Shown in pieces: positions 11,372 through 22,622 of a stretch of DNA of 64,000 bases. The first letter of the stretch is position 1. Every line of letters begins with the position of its first letter. The stretch spans positions 930,001 to 994,000 of the forward strand of contig OX388318.1 of assembly GCA_947579605.1 (NCBI GenBank). Direction: 5' to 3'. The notes below the pieces were generated by a model. The model saw nothing but the letters and a program-made list of their open reading frames with translations, was not told the DNA's origin and did not search any database. A program made the translations under genes and the position numbers. The DNA comes from Athripsodes cinereus. Taxonomy: Eukaryota > Arthropoda > Insecta > Trichoptera > Leptoceridae.

Positions 11372-11604
11372 TATCTATTTATTGAAATAAATAAAACAAG
11401 TGTTTTATTCTACTATTGATTTATTCGATGAGAGAGACGTCTTTCGTCTTATGAGGACATTGTCAATCTGATTGACAATGTCCTCATAAGACGAAAGACG
11501 TCTCTCTCATCGAATAAATCAATAGTAGAATAAAACACTTGTTTTATTTATTTCGATATGGAATTCTACTACCTAAACACCGACACAGTGAATATCTATT
11601 TATT
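11372..11604 (+). mobile_element. Penelope-like family A hairpin insertion with 12-bp TSD
   Basis: The insertion 11384..11592 is flanked by identical 12-bp target duplications TATCTATTTATT (11372..11383 and 11593..11604). Its body is a near-perfect inverted repeat centred near 11470, followed by a unique 3' tail (ATTTCGATATGGAATTCTAC, then ACACCGACACAGTGAA). The right arm contains GACGAAAGACGTCTC, which resembles the 3' half of a hammerhead ribozyme. Other copies: 18622..18849, 27884..27954, 63455..63610 and an old one at 19946..20102. Inverted truncated copies with variable-length duplications are typical of Penelope-like retroelements. No coding region is attached, so the class is inferred from family B, which does carry one. 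Confidence 0.7.
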
Positions 11605-11669
11605 ATTTACTGCGCATTAGTTTCGAGCAAGTTTACATATAAATGCATGACAATATCAAATAAAATCAA

Positions 11670-11745
11670 TATACAGAGGGCGAGTTTGTCGCAGAGGCGC
11701 GATTTCATACAAATAACCCAACTTCATACAAATTACATAATAAAA
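11670..11745 (-). repeat. LINE 3' end fragment (ACTCGCCCTCTGTA family, minus)
   Basis: Shares ATACAGAGGGCGAGTTTGTCGC and the GGCGCGATTTC / TAACCCAA blocks with 10005, 27009 and 54280. Confidence 0.55.
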
Positions 11746-12927
11746 TTTTAGGAAAGGAATAGAGGGGGTTTAAGGGAAAAGAAAAGGTAGGAAAATGTAT
11801 TAGGGCACAGAATTATATTTATTGAAAAATATTAAAGTGTCGTTTACATGCCAAAGCACCTCAAGGACACTGTACAATTTATCAGTTCTAGAGGACATTA
11901 GATCCACGTCATATTATAAATATATAGATGAATACATAATATATATTAAATGAGAATCTAGGATACGTAAAGGATATATAAGAATACAATATTTAATAGT
12001 AGGTACCTACTTAATAAAATAAAATGTTTTTAGAAGCTACATTTTGAGTGATAAAATTATCCTTGACTGCCCGTTTGAAGATGTGCAGATTGGGAGCAAA
12101 AGCGATTTGAGATAATGCACACTCTTTTTTAACAAAACTTTTTAAAATTCAATATTTCCAGTCTATTGCGCGACCCTCCAACAAAGAGGAGCTCCGGGCG
12201 CTTGTCCGATTCGCTCTCCGTTAAGACCGCTACTGCACACGGTAACTCAGCCATGTTTTGTAAAATAAAACGACATTTCTACTTAATCACAATGACCTTT
12301 AATACTTATTCACCCGGAAACGAGTTTTTATTTTTTTTTTATTTCATTAAAATAATACAAACAAGCATCTATGACAGATTACATATACATAGTATAAAAT
12401 TAAATATTGTAAGGTTTAAAAGCCAGTGGAATTTGTTATATTATTTTGCAAGCATATTATCAACACTTTGTTCCAAATAAAATGAAACACAAAGAAATTT
12501 GTTTTCGATGAGATAATCCATGCATAAAAAATAAACAAAAAGTTTCAGTTAATATTAAATGAATACGTCCCTGCAAGCATACACAAGGTAATGATTAACG
12601 CCTAGGGAGGGAGCGAACGCTCTCTTAATAAGAAATTGGATAAATTAATTTACACATTGTTATGTCTATGGATGTTTTTATATTATGTTATTGCCGTATA
12701 TACCTATTTGAATAAATAAATAAATATTGTGGGGAGGATCACAATTACTAATCTAGATTTTCGTGACGCCGCCCATCGCAGGCCCATTACATTTTTCATT
12801 TTTTATTTTTTTTCCCAGAAATGTTTTACAACACCAGACATGACATTTTCACAATTTTAATTCTTTTGCATTTATACAGTTCAATATAACTTCACTGGGT
12901 TTGCACCCGTATCGAGGTAATATTTAA
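11746..12927. other. Unassigned sequence
   Basis: No gene recognised. The small open frames here lack family signatures. Confidence 0.4.
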
Positions 12928-13187
12928 ATTCTGTACCTGAGAGCCATTAAGACTTAAGTGCATTTTTGACAAAAATGCCAAAGTTACGAAATAAGCGGAA
13001 ATAACACAACAGTCGTGAGTCTTAAGTACAGAAATGCTTAGGGTCTATACTATAGGGTCTATGTAATAAGCTGTATATACTATATACATCTTATTAATAG
13101 TAAAATGTTAAGAATTTTTCGATTAAAAAATTGCATTTGAAAATGCCATTTTAGTACTTAAGACTAAATGGCTTTCAGGTACAGAAT
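12928..13187. mobile_element. MITE with about 45-bp terminal inverted repeats, copy 1
   Basis: Terminal repeats begin TTCTGTACCTGAGAGCCATT and end, reversed, with the same block. The 260-bp element recurs in the opposite orientation at 44919..45181. Non-coding, with internal blocks GACAAAAATGCC and AGGGTCTAT. The superfamily is unclear because the target duplication cannot be separated from the palindromic ends. Confidence 0.7.
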
Positions 13188-13531
13188 TGTAATATTGTAG
13201 AACGGCTTTGTCCCGAATGTGACAAAGTACGCCTGTCAAGGATTGGACTATACCTACAGCCATCTCAAAAGTCTCCGACGGCTGGGCCAAAGCGACACAT
13301 CTTAATACAATAATCTGCAACGAGTCAGGCCATTATTGTTTTTATTATAGCTACGTTTCGTGATGAATAAATAAAATGATTCATATTTACACGTAGGTAA
13401 ACTGCAAGCAAAGCGTGACAATGTATTACCAGAGACACGTGTTATGTAGGTACATAGCTGTATGTTGTATAGTGTAATGCATGTTGCATCTTATCTTATC
13501 ATTGTATATAGTGTAGACCAGTAGTGTATAG

Positions 13532-13625
13532 TGCAGGGATGTCCAACCTTCCAGCTTCCTTGGACCACATTACAAACAAGATGAGTTGTTTTGGGCCACA
13601 CGTAAAATATACACTTATACTAACA
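13532..13625 (+). repeat. Possible hAT-type terminus
   Basis: CAGGGATGTCCAACCTTCC followed by TTGGACCACA and GGGCCACACG resembles the left ends of nonautonomous hAT elements. I found no matching right end. Confidence 0.35.
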
Positions 13626-13693
13626 ATGTTCTGATTCAAAAGTAAATACCTTTTTTTATGTGTTCGATTCCCAAATTTGGCTGAGTTTATTAA

Positions 13694-13950
13694 ACCGTGG
13701 AGCACCCGGGCAAGAATTGGTTTCCCACTCTTCTCCGTAAGTTTACGAGTGTCCTGTAAAAGGCAGGTGTTCGATAAAATTGTGTCATGTAATTGTGTCA
13801 TTAAATTCAGCGTGAGGTTTGCCACCCATCCTGAATGTCGTGATTTTATATTGGCGCGGAGAGGACAGCTAGCATGTTTATTATATGCAGCTAGTTTGCT
13901 GGCTACGCCACTTGTGAGATATGCCGCGATGGTATAGTAGTAGTATATTT
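13694..13950 (+). repeat. TAG-tailed short repeat (near full length)
   Basis: Collinear with 4553..4811, from CCGTGGAGCACCCGG to GATGGTATAGTAGTAGTA, with a few substitutions and a local duplication of the GTGTCAT block. Confidence 0.75.
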
Positions 13951-14689
13951 TATTTTTTTAGACATTCATTTGATGATATAATAGTCTGTCATTTCCTCAT
14001 TTCCAAAACATCTTCAGATGCTATTTAGTTAATAAAGTCTACATTTTTATTTTAGGTCCCAGTTGTCAAAATTTTGAAAATTTCCTTTAACTTATTATTT
14101 CTACGACCCTGTCGCCAGATTTTAAAAATGTTATAGGAATTTTCAATATTTCGCGATCTTCTCGTTTCTTGTTTTATACTCGTATAAGTGATACATTTGA
14201 TATATCTTAGAAAAGTGATTCATTCGAAAACACAAATTCGTAGATTTGAGAAAAAGTGAAAAGTAAGTACATAGATTCGGTAACTAAAGTTCGTTGATTA
14301 CCAAACGAGATGCACTGGATCTACGTTAAAATACGTAGATTTGGCAATACTGGCAAGTCCTCGAAGAGGCGGAAGTTTTGTATGAATACGAGTGTGTTTG
14401 AGAGTGATTTTATTTGTAGTTTTATTTATGGTATTAGCAGTTGAAATAGCATACCTACTTTTTACAAGTTTATGATTTTTTGTTTAGCCGCATTCATAGC
14501 GATCGTGTGGGCCGCGTGTTGGATAAGTCTGATATAGAGGGTGCATCACATAATCACGTTTGATGACATAATCCTAGTATCGTACGATGGAAGTTTAGAT
14601 ATTATACCTGTCTATATAATCAACACCATACTTATAAAGAAAATGTATATTATTCAGTAGGTATTTAGATGTGGCTAACTGCTACTATT
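13951..14689. other. Unassigned sequence
   Basis: Nothing recognised. Confidence 0.4.
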
Positions 14690-14945
14690 ACTATCTACTA
14701 TATCCCCTACGCTCAGCACAGACATCCATCAATTGCATACTGGACGCAATCAGTAGAGCAAATAAGTCCTGCTTCCATAACAGGGCTTTTGGCGTCGCAG
14801 GACCCGTCACCTGAAACTTACTCCCCGAGGAAATACCAATAACAACGTTCAGGAGCAAGTTGAAGACATCGCTCTTCCAACATAGTTTCCCGCGCCCTTG
14901 AGATGGATGCTCCATTAAACGGCGCCGAACAAATCATACAAAATA
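14690..14945 (+). pseudogene. LINE 3' end with RT tail (+)
   Basis: Broken + frames read NRAFGVAGPVT, then TFRSKLKTSLFQ, the terminal RT tail, followed by GCGCCCTTGAGATGGATGCT and AAACGGCGCC. A copy in the other orientation is at 38060..38310. Confidence 0.6.
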
Positions 14946-14949
14946 CATA

Positions 14950-15170
14950 CGGCATGTTCCACAAGTGAGTTACAAATCAGATCAGCTCCATGTAATAATA
15001 ATCATGCTGTCATCTCCGTGACAATAAAAAATAATGGCTGTGTGACAAACCTCACCACATTTAAAATTTAAAATGTCATTATTTCTTCGAACACCTCTGC
15101 CTCTTACAGTAAGACTCGAAAAATTATGGAAAAAAGTGGGAGACCAATTCTTTGCCGGGTAACAATAATA
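14950..15170 (-). repeat. TAG-tailed short repeat (minus, diverged)
   Basis: Reverse complement of the family from the CGGCATGTTCCACAAGTG end to GGGAGACCAATTCTTTGCCGG near its 5' end. Substitutions are numerous. Confidence 0.6.
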
Positions 15171-15830
15171 TATCCGCTCAATAATAAATTCTGTGTGTGT
15201 GGGAGCGAAACTACACTATGTCGAAATGTGGGGAAAGTGACTTATGTAGTCCTGTTATACTCTTTTTGAACACACATTCACCTTCCTTGAAAACGCGTTA
15301 AATTTCGTAACATCCATAAATAAAAGTTGTAGTGTAATTTCTGTAACAGAAGTTTTAATATTGTGTCGTGTAAATTTATAAACAAAACCAAAAATTATTT
15401 ATTTATTATGATGATAAAATGAAAATAAATTATTCTAGAACTAAACGTAATCCTCTGCGCTATTAAACTTTGTCTCACCTATTTTTCCACGCATAATGGG
15501 GTAGTCCCACACCTTTGTTATTTCCCCGTTGTATCACGATAAAGTATCTACCTACTTTGTTTCATCATTTATTTTAATTAAAAAGTAAAATTATTATGCG
15601 CAAATATTTGAAGGACGATAATAATTGTGGAACTACTTTTCAGATTTACAATATATTATTTACCGGTTTTTCTAATATAGCCATAAATACAACAAATACA
15701 CAATATCAAAAAAAATATCTGTGACGTAAGGTGTACGCCCTGATTATACACCCATACCCACGATATTCCTAACGCCCAGATGTGTAATTTATTATGGCCT
15801 ACCTAATGCTTATTTAGTTGGGTTAGTTGG
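15171..15830. other. Unassigned sequence
   Basis: Nothing recognised. Confidence 0.4.
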
Positions 15831-16165
15831 AAGATGCTTCTGGCGCGACCACGTAGAACGAATGAGCAGTGATAGACTCCCTCAAGTAACCGCAAACAAC
15901 GTGCGAACAGGAAGTCGCCAACCTGGAAGACCTGCAAAGAGGTGTCGAGACAGCTGGAGCTCTGTATTCCTGAAGATCTCGACGCTATAAAAAGTCTATA
16001 GATCTACTAAAAGAGGAAAAAGAAGTTGGAAGATATCGCAATCTAGCAATAAATTCGCCCTCTGCGCATTGAATTGTGTAACTGATAGTTTTATGACGCT
16101 ATGTAATGATTGATGTTATAACCAATGCATAGTAAAGAATAAAAATAAATAAATAAATAAATTTC
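15831..16165 (+). pseudogene. LINE C-terminus and 3' end (+)
   Basis: Frames read FWRDHVERMSSDRLPQV, then RQPGRPAKRCRDSW: the GHV.RM ... GRP..RW motif order of LINE C-termini. It continues to the TTCGCCCTCTG 3' end block and an (AAAT)n tail. A relative is at 34983..35140. Confidence 0.6.
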
Positions 16166-17150
16166 GTGTCTATCTAATCTTTGCTCTCGGAATGTCTCAA
16201 TGGAATATTGAGGCAATAACTATTTATACCGTTGTAAAATAATATTATATCTACATGTTTGTATGAAAACACTAGCTGTGTAACATAACATTACATTACG
16301 TTACAATATTACATCTGTTACCATCATAATAATAATGTATCTACCCATTGAAACAATCAAAGATTGGAGTCGTTGCGAAGCCGGTTGCAATTACCCAAAT
16401 CTCGCTCTGACGAAGCCTCAATTTAGATTGTGTACCTACCAGTGACGTATTTTACAAACGTGCAAAAAAGCACTACATACCTTGACAATTGCATGCATAA
16501 CTCCAAAATTCCTCTGATCTTATTTACAGTGTGTAAGATAGGGTCTGGGTGTAAAATTTCTGTATAATATTTGTAAAAATGGCAATTTCCCAAACTAAAA
16601 AGTAGAGGAGGGAGGACAATAAAAATTTGAAATGAAAGACAATGAAATTTTATTTATCTCATTTATTTTTATTTAAACAAATAAACGGCTTACGCCTTTT
16701 ACAAACTTAAACATTTAAATAGAATACATACACAAAAAATAATTAAAACTAGGTAGGTACACATAAAACATTCAAAGATCCTACGATCTCAAATAATTAA
16801 ACATTCCTATGTGTTACTATCAGTAATTCGTCATTCAAATAAAATTTTACAAATATTATAACAAAAAAAAACTGGACATTATGAATGAATAATTGTATAC
16901 TTAAAATGGCTCATCAATGATTTTTTATAAGTGGTAATGTAATCGGCAAAAATATCAACCAAACCTATATGCATTTCCCAGTTTGTGAATCCTTCTGATA
17001 GGCGTGTTGTGTATTTTAGTGACTTTTGAATTAAATTTGATAAAAAAAAAACGACGAGATCGTTGAATATCTTTAAACCTACTATTACCATGTACTATTT
17101 TCCGGAGAGATAACATTTTTGAGTACTTTATTTTCATATTCTTACACAAT
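16166..17150. other. Unassigned; weak LINE-like minus frames 16879..17149
   Basis: Two overlapping minus frames (64-70 codons) lie upstream of a reverse polyadenylation-like region at 16630..16880. They could be a worn LINE 3' end, but no diagnostic motif is visible. Confidence 0.3.
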
Positions 17151-17159
17151 GGATCGGAC

Positions 17160-17335
17160 TAACTATGTTTACCGTGCCTCCTGCGTGGCTGGTCCGTTAC
17201 TGTGGAACGAAATTTTCAAAAAAAAGTATGGAGGTGTTCAAGGAAAGGTTAAAGACCCCATTGCTCAGGAGCTGTTATATTCTTGAATGAACCCTTGCGG
17301 TGGTTTTTCCACAAAACGGCGCATTTAAAAAACTA
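17160..17335 (+). pseudogene. LINE 3' end (+)
   Basis: Reads RTNYVYRASCVAGPLLWNE, the RT tail R(A/S)..AGP.LWN, then degenerates. It ends with AAAACGGCGCATTTAAAA, the terminus used by related fragments. Confidence 0.55.
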
Positions 17336-17394
17336 TTTATTAAAAGGAAGGCCAACCATTTTATAAAGTTGAAATAATAAGAAAAAACGAAGGC

Positions 17395-17705
17395 ATGATG
17401 ATGATGATGGTGATTCTGGATGATTTTATTTTGACGCCGTTTAACAGTCCCTAGACCGTCTCAAGGGCGCCGGTGAAGAGTTCATTTTTCAATTTGCTTC
17501 TGAAGCTGGTGACAGTCTGACTATCTCTCAATGGCACCGGTAGGCGATTCCACGTAACTGGTCCAACGACACCAAAGGCTCTCTCATAGAATTTAGACTT
17601 ACCGACTCTATTGGGCTCAGTAAGTCTATTCACAGCCAGTTCGGAAGAGCGCAGAGGTCTTCTAGTGGTTGAGTCAAGGGGACAAAGCTGATGAGGATGA
17701 CTAAT
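17395..17705 (-). pseudogene. LINE RT C-terminal tail and 3' end (minus)
   Basis: 17633..17451 encodes NRVGKSKFYERAFGVVGPV, TWNRLPVPLRD and SFRSKLKNELFTGALETV. Sequence upstream to 17705 reads like the preceding R.LRSSEL block. The 3' UTR passes through TTAAACGGCGTCAAAATAAA to an ATCATC repeat at 17398..17412. This is a Jockey/CR1-like tail, 5' truncated. Confidence 0.65.
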
Positions 17706-18490
17706 ATAAAAAGTCTAGTTTCGCCACTGGTCCTACCTATCTATAATGTTGTGTATTAGCTCATCGCCTCGAGGCAAACACATAGTAAGTATAGCAACGT
17801 CGTGGGCTTAGTCATCTATCTATCTATTACTTTTATCACTTTCGGCTGTGGGTTTTTGTTTTAGTAATCATTCGCGTTTGTTGCGCAATCTAGCGATGAT
17901 GAAAATTCAAAATTATATATTGTTCTGTCCCCGTATCTGGGTTACTTGAAGTAACAATAATAATAGTATAATAGTATGATCCTCTGTACGTTGTTGCGCA
18001 ACTTTACGGTCGCCTGCCTTCTACAGAACACTTATAAAATATATATTTACTCAAATTGAAAAGAGAATTTGGAGATCATTGACATAAAAATATAATATAC
18101 CACTGATTTAATTGGTTGCTAGCCTGACGATTTCAAGTGGCAAATGTTTGACATAGTATGGAGGATGGATCATCTCAAACCACGTATTTGTTATTCTTTC
18201 TCATCATCCATAGTTTTATATTCCTCGTGTCGAGTTCTATAAAACTGCATTTTCCAAAATAGTTGAATCCTATGAAATTTGTATGAAAATAGGAGAGAAA
18301 TTTGGAATTGTATTGAAATCAGTCAAAAATCAGCTAGGTTTTGGGTTTTTCTATTGAAATAACTTTATTTGTCGGATATTTCAAGAGTCCAAGGACTCCT
18401 ATTTATCCGTTTAAATGACAATTTATTTATCTTTCAACTCTCTCTAGTCTTTGGGTTCTTCTGACATTTGACTTTTTTTTCTTTTAACTA
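17706..18490. other. Unassigned; short shared hairpin near 18373..18415
   Basis: No gene. A GGATATTTCAAGAGTCC...ATTTATCC segment recurs in modified form at 24181..24215 and reversed at 37500..37540. Confidence 0.4.
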
Positions 18491-18609
18491 TACAGACGTG
18501 TGCAGATTATTAGACTCAAACACATTTTTTTACGTTTTGACGCATAAATCACGGAAGTTCAATACCATGAAATAATTGTCATGTTTTTGAACTCTTTTGT
18601 AAATTAATC

Positions 18610-18861
18610 ATGTTATATTTAGAAATAATAAAACAAATGTTTTATTCTACTAATGGTTTATTATGTGAGAGAGACGTCTTTCGTCTGATGAGGACATTGT
18701 CAATCTTGACAATGAGAGGACATTGATTGACAATGTCCTCATCAGACGAAAGACGTCTCTCTCACATAATAAACCATTAGTAGAATAAAACATTTGTTTT
18801 ATTATTTCGATATGGAATTCTACTACCTAAACACCGACACAGTGAATGAATGTTATATTTA
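18610..18861 (+). mobile_element. Penelope-like family A insertion nested in Tc1 element
   Basis: The insertion 18622..18849 is flanked by the 12-bp duplication ATGTTATATTTA (18610..18621 and 18850..18861). Same design as 11372..11604: an inverted-repeat body with the CTTTCGTC/GACGAAAG motif and the tail ending CACCGACACAGTGAATGA. It must be younger than its Tc1 host. Confidence 0.75.
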
Positions 18862-19322
18862 ATTCGCACCTTATCCCAATCCACTCCAGTCATGGGTTCC
18901 AGATTTTTAGCCCAAATCAAGCGTTGCTTTGCCATTCTTGGTGTGATTTTAGCCTTTTTTCTAGGAGGTTGAGCTGGTAACCCTTCTTTTACAAGTGTTC
19001 TCTTCACGCAACTGGCACTTATATTTACTCCTTCTTCCCTCATTCGGTAACTTAAATCCTTCAATGTGAGTTTTCGATTCTTCAGCGACATGGAAACTAG
19101 TTTTTTTTTCGATCTGGAGGTCAAGATTGACTTTGCGCCGCAATTTCCTACTGGTTTGCTCCCGTATGTGATATTTTCTTGAAGAGATTTTTTTATTTTG
19201 CTGACTGATTTTTGGGATATATTGATTTTACTCGCTATTATTCGCTGTGAATAATCAGTTTCAGTCAATAAAGCTTTAACTTGCCCCACTTTTCTCGGAG
19301 AAAAATCACTCAACTTGCCCAT
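18861..19322 (-). pseudogene. Tc1-type transposase, N-terminal half
   Basis: About 152 codons from MGKLSDFSPRKVGQVKALL, with two helix-turn-helix segments: residues about 10-50 (YSQRIIASKINISQKSVSK) and 75-125 (LSYRMREEGVNISASCVK...). These are the paired DNA-binding domains of Tc1-like transposases. The linker reads RMAKQRLIWAKN, then DWDKV, where the first catalytic FSDES segment would normally begin. Instead the frame diverges and enters the nested insertion. The catalytic aspartates are absent, so the product could bind the element ends but not transpose them. Confidence 0.8.
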
Positions 19323-19945
19323 GACTTAAAATTTTTATATCAGTTCAAAAAGAAACGGTTTAATGTGTTTAATTCAGTATTTAATGTGTATAAATGTAAA
19401 TAAATGTAAACAGTAACTAAAGTAATTAATATAAAGTAAAATAGAACAAAAACTTGTAAAACAATTTTAATTAAAACCACGGAATAGCAATCCAGACTTG
19501 ACAGCTTCCAAATTGCGAATGATAGTTTTTTACAGGTCAGTCGTTTAATGGTTGCCAGAAACAAAAAAAAAAACAATGTTTACTTATTATTTTTATAATT
19601 ATTATATATAAGTAAATATATTTGATATAAATTTACAATAAATTTGTGGTTAAACTGTAAATTGCCACCAAAATTTAGCATACAATACGAAAAAATTATA
19701 AATTTTTGGTTGAGTCTAATAATCTGCATACCTCTGTAAATCGATGTCACAAATTTATTTGATTTGACCCCGAGCCACTCTAATATGAAGTCAATTTTTG
19801 ATCAGAAGTCAGTGGTTCAAATTCTTTGCCATATTATATCTTCATGACATAGACATACAGTTTTCTGTATAGGTATTTTTGGTCTGTATTTGAGTTTTAT
19901 TACAAATCCAATGACGAAAATCTGTGTTTTTTCCTATCGTGTTGA

Positions 19946-20102
19946 TTTTTTTTTAGTAATAGAGATATAATTTGTCTTAAAGATCATTGTCAATTGATTG
20001 ACGGTTTCCTTTAAGAGCCAAAGACGTCTCTCAATTAGAAAAATCAACATGGTTGGAAAAAAATATTTATTTTGTTTTACCTAAACACCGATACAATGAA
20101 TA
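19946..20102 (+). repeat. Old Penelope-like family A copy
   Basis: Diverged version of the hairpin: GTCTTAAAGATCATTGTCAA, CAAAGACGTCTCTC, then the tail TTACCTAAACACCGATACAA. The inverted arms flank it around 19940 and 20050 (TTGATTTTT / AAAAATCAAC). The target duplication is eroded. Confidence 0.55.
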
Positions 20103-20595
20103 CAAAGTTAAATGCTATTAGCTTGGCGAGTATGGGGAAAAAAATCTCCAACTTTTTAGATAGCAAAGCATGATGTCTGAATTCACGTGTTCTAGAGTGC
20201 AACTGGAAGACAATTTTTCAGGCATAATTGTCATACATTTTCATTTAAAGCGTTTGATAAGTTCATTAATTGCAGTAGGCTTTGTTCAGTACATGGTGTG
20301 TATCTTTTTAACTCTATTCTATTCTATTTTCAAAGATCATCCACTCGTTTACGAGTGATCAGGTCTATTTAACTCTAGTTTCTAGCTTGTTAGTTGTTGT
20401 CACGTAAATGTTTAAAATAATTGCAATATTGACAATGGCACGATAACCGTGTCAGCCGTAACTTGTTCTCACGGCAATTAGGTGTTATCAATTAGAATAA
20501 ATTATATCTAGCAACAAAACTTACAAACTACAATACGAGTGCACAACAAACCGCACAATTTCGCAATTATTATGTAGCATTAAAATTTATACTAT
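20103..20595. other. Unassigned sequence
   Basis: Nothing recognised. Confidence 0.4.
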
Positions 20596-20800
20596 TACCC
20601 ATGGAGTCCCCGACAGAGAAAAGCGGGTCTTCTGTTCTTTTCCGTTTTCATTTATTTCATTCAATATCTACAATTCGGCAGTGATGAGGTATGCACCTAT
20701 CCTGAATGTCTTTTATGTTGGTACGAGAGGACGATTTGCATGTTTATTACATTTAGTTAGTCCTCATTGCTACGCTTCACGCTGGTGTGTGATATGTTGA
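20596..20800 (+). repeat. TAG-tailed short repeat, diverged
   Basis: Retains the order GGAGTCCCCGAC, GATGAGGTATGCACCTATCC, TGAATGTCTT, GAGAGGACGATTTGCATG of the family. It lacks the triplet tail. Confidence 0.45.
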
Positions 20801-21290
20801 AAACGGTTAATTATTGTTAATTACATAATTATATACTTAATCGAAAGAATTATAAATTTATGAAACATACCTATACCGTTTCATTAACATTTATTCTTTA
20901 TAATGTGCGCCTAATATTTTGCAATTGCGATTGCAATTGTTAATATTATAATTCATTGCATTTAATCAATCGATTAGGAGTAATTATTTTCACACCTTTT
21001 GTTAAGCGCAATTTGCACGGTCTGTGTTGTCAGATATGGTAGCTAAGCTGCGCAAGGTTATATTATAAACTAGGCCTAACAATATAGGTATATGTATTAT
21101 TAACAATACGACAAAGTTATGTTTATGTCGCATGTTACTTTGTTTCACAACTGTATTGTCATTACACCTTACACTTAGTTGTGAGAAAGTGTCTTAAAGC
21201 AATATTTATTTTTATATTGACATATCGGGATATGATACGTTGATGCACCGTCGAGATGTAGTTTGTGCAAGGCATTTATCAAACTCTTAA

Positions 21291-22014
21291 GGGGCCCCTT
21301 TAGCAAAAACGATATAACATTCAATTTTCAACAAGTTTGGTACACAAACTCTCAATACTTGTTGACCCTACGAACATTTTGATTTGATGAAATATGAAAA
21401 CAAATATTAATTACCGATATCAAACTTTAACTTTAAAAAAAAAATCTATTTTAGCTTCAAAGTATTCGTTTATAAAAAAGCATATTTCTATAAATCAAAT
21501 TGGGGGGTGTGTTTGGTACATCAATGCACGAGAATCCTACAAATATCTATATATTTATTTTAATATTGAGAATATTTAGATAGTTATTACAATAAATTAT
21601 AGAACAAAAAAAACTATTTATTTTTTGTTTTTTTCATGGATATTGACCGACTTAAAAATTATTTTTTTTGATAAATTTCTCATATTTTGAAACCAAAAAT
21701 CACCACATGAACTTTATTTTTTGTATACTAAAAAAAGTTAGCTAAAATCTATAGTATTTAGATGCTTGATTGGATGAATAAAAAATATATATATTTTACA
21801 AATAATTTGTATTTTGATATATCAAAGAGTACCTAAATAAATCTCGTCAGTCTGCGATTTATTTATTTTTTAGTAAAAAACTAATATTGGTAATAAATAT
21901 TTGATTTTTTATTTTATCAAATCAATATGTTCGCAAGGGTCAACAAGTTTTGGCAGTTTTTATATCAAATTTGTTGAAAACAGAAAATTTGACCGTTTTT
22001 GCTAAACGGGGGCC
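21291..22014. mobile_element. TTAA-specific nonautonomous DNA element, copy 2 (724 bp)
   Basis: Flanked by TTAA at 21287..21290 and 22015..22018. Colinear with 8056..8779 over its whole length, with scattered substitutions and small compensating indels. The terminal repeats start GGGGCCCCTTTAGC. No transposase. Confidence 0.8.
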
Positions 22015-22038
22015 TTAAGTGGCTTTATAAGTAATCCA

Positions 22039-22622
22039 ATGATATTGAGTCAGTTTTGTATCTACGTCCCAGTATCGTACAATCGTTCTAGACAGCATGT
22101 ACTTTTTTACCCCCCGAATAGCAGAACAAACATATTACCAAATTCTTCTGTCGGCAAGGCTATAAAATTATTAAATGATTTGAATGTTCATTTCGATATT
22201 TTCAACATAACATACAATGGCTTTATCGCCAGGATAGAAACTCTCCTTTGAATCTGTCGTTTTTTTAATGATGTCTCTTTTGTGGTTTTTTTCTGTCTCG
22301 CTGCTTTTTGGATTTGCTTTTTTTTATACTACTGAGATCGCCTTGGCCAAAAGCTGTTATGGTCTCAGTGCAGTGTGAAAATTTTAAAATTTTAAGATAA
22401 TAATAATTTTCTATATCTGTGTATACATCATATGAACTATGTATGTAAATATAGAACATGTAAAAGGCTAGGGCCGTAAAAAAAATAATTTATAAATATA
22501 TACGGCAACAAACCCTTTATATGTTAACATAAATTAATTGGCGATGTAAATTATTAAATGTATATTATTGTATTATTCATTGTTAAAGCTGTTGTATCTA
22601 TTAAAATAAATAAATAAATAAA
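22039..22622 (+). pseudogene. LINE 3' end with RT tail (+)
   Basis: 22039..22251 encodes a tail ending SRTNILPNSSVGKAIKLLN, then HFDIFNITYNGF, the pattern R-T-N...NSP...N...DIF...F at the end of a LINE ORF2. A 3' UTR with CCAAAAGCTGTTATG and TCTCAGTG follows, ending in (AAAT)n near 22622. Relatives are at 26115..26400 and 63040..63350. Confidence 0.6.

Larger units (their letters stand above)
18493..19736 (-). mobile_element. Tc1/mariner element, internally deleted, with nested insertion
   Basis: Flanked by TA dinucleotides (18491..18492 and 19737..19738). Its ends are inverted: CAGACGTGTGCAGATTATTAGACTC on the + strand at the left, and the reversed right end with two differences. It carries the N-terminal half of a transposase on the minus strand. 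After the WDKV position the DDE domain is missing, only about 120 bp separate that point from the left terminus, and a family A Penelope-like insertion sits in this junction region (18622..18849). Confidence 0.85.

Noticed and set aside
13123..13320. 65-codon minus frame overlapping the MITE end
   Set aside because: Starts outside and ends inside a non-coding MITE. No family resemblance.
18640..18720. Literal CTGATGAG in the family A copy read on the + strand, as a hammerhead core
   Set aside because: Only this copy has it (others read CTTATGAG or CTTATAAG). No GAAA follows a stem II in that orientation. The minus-type arrangement with GACGAAAG fits better.
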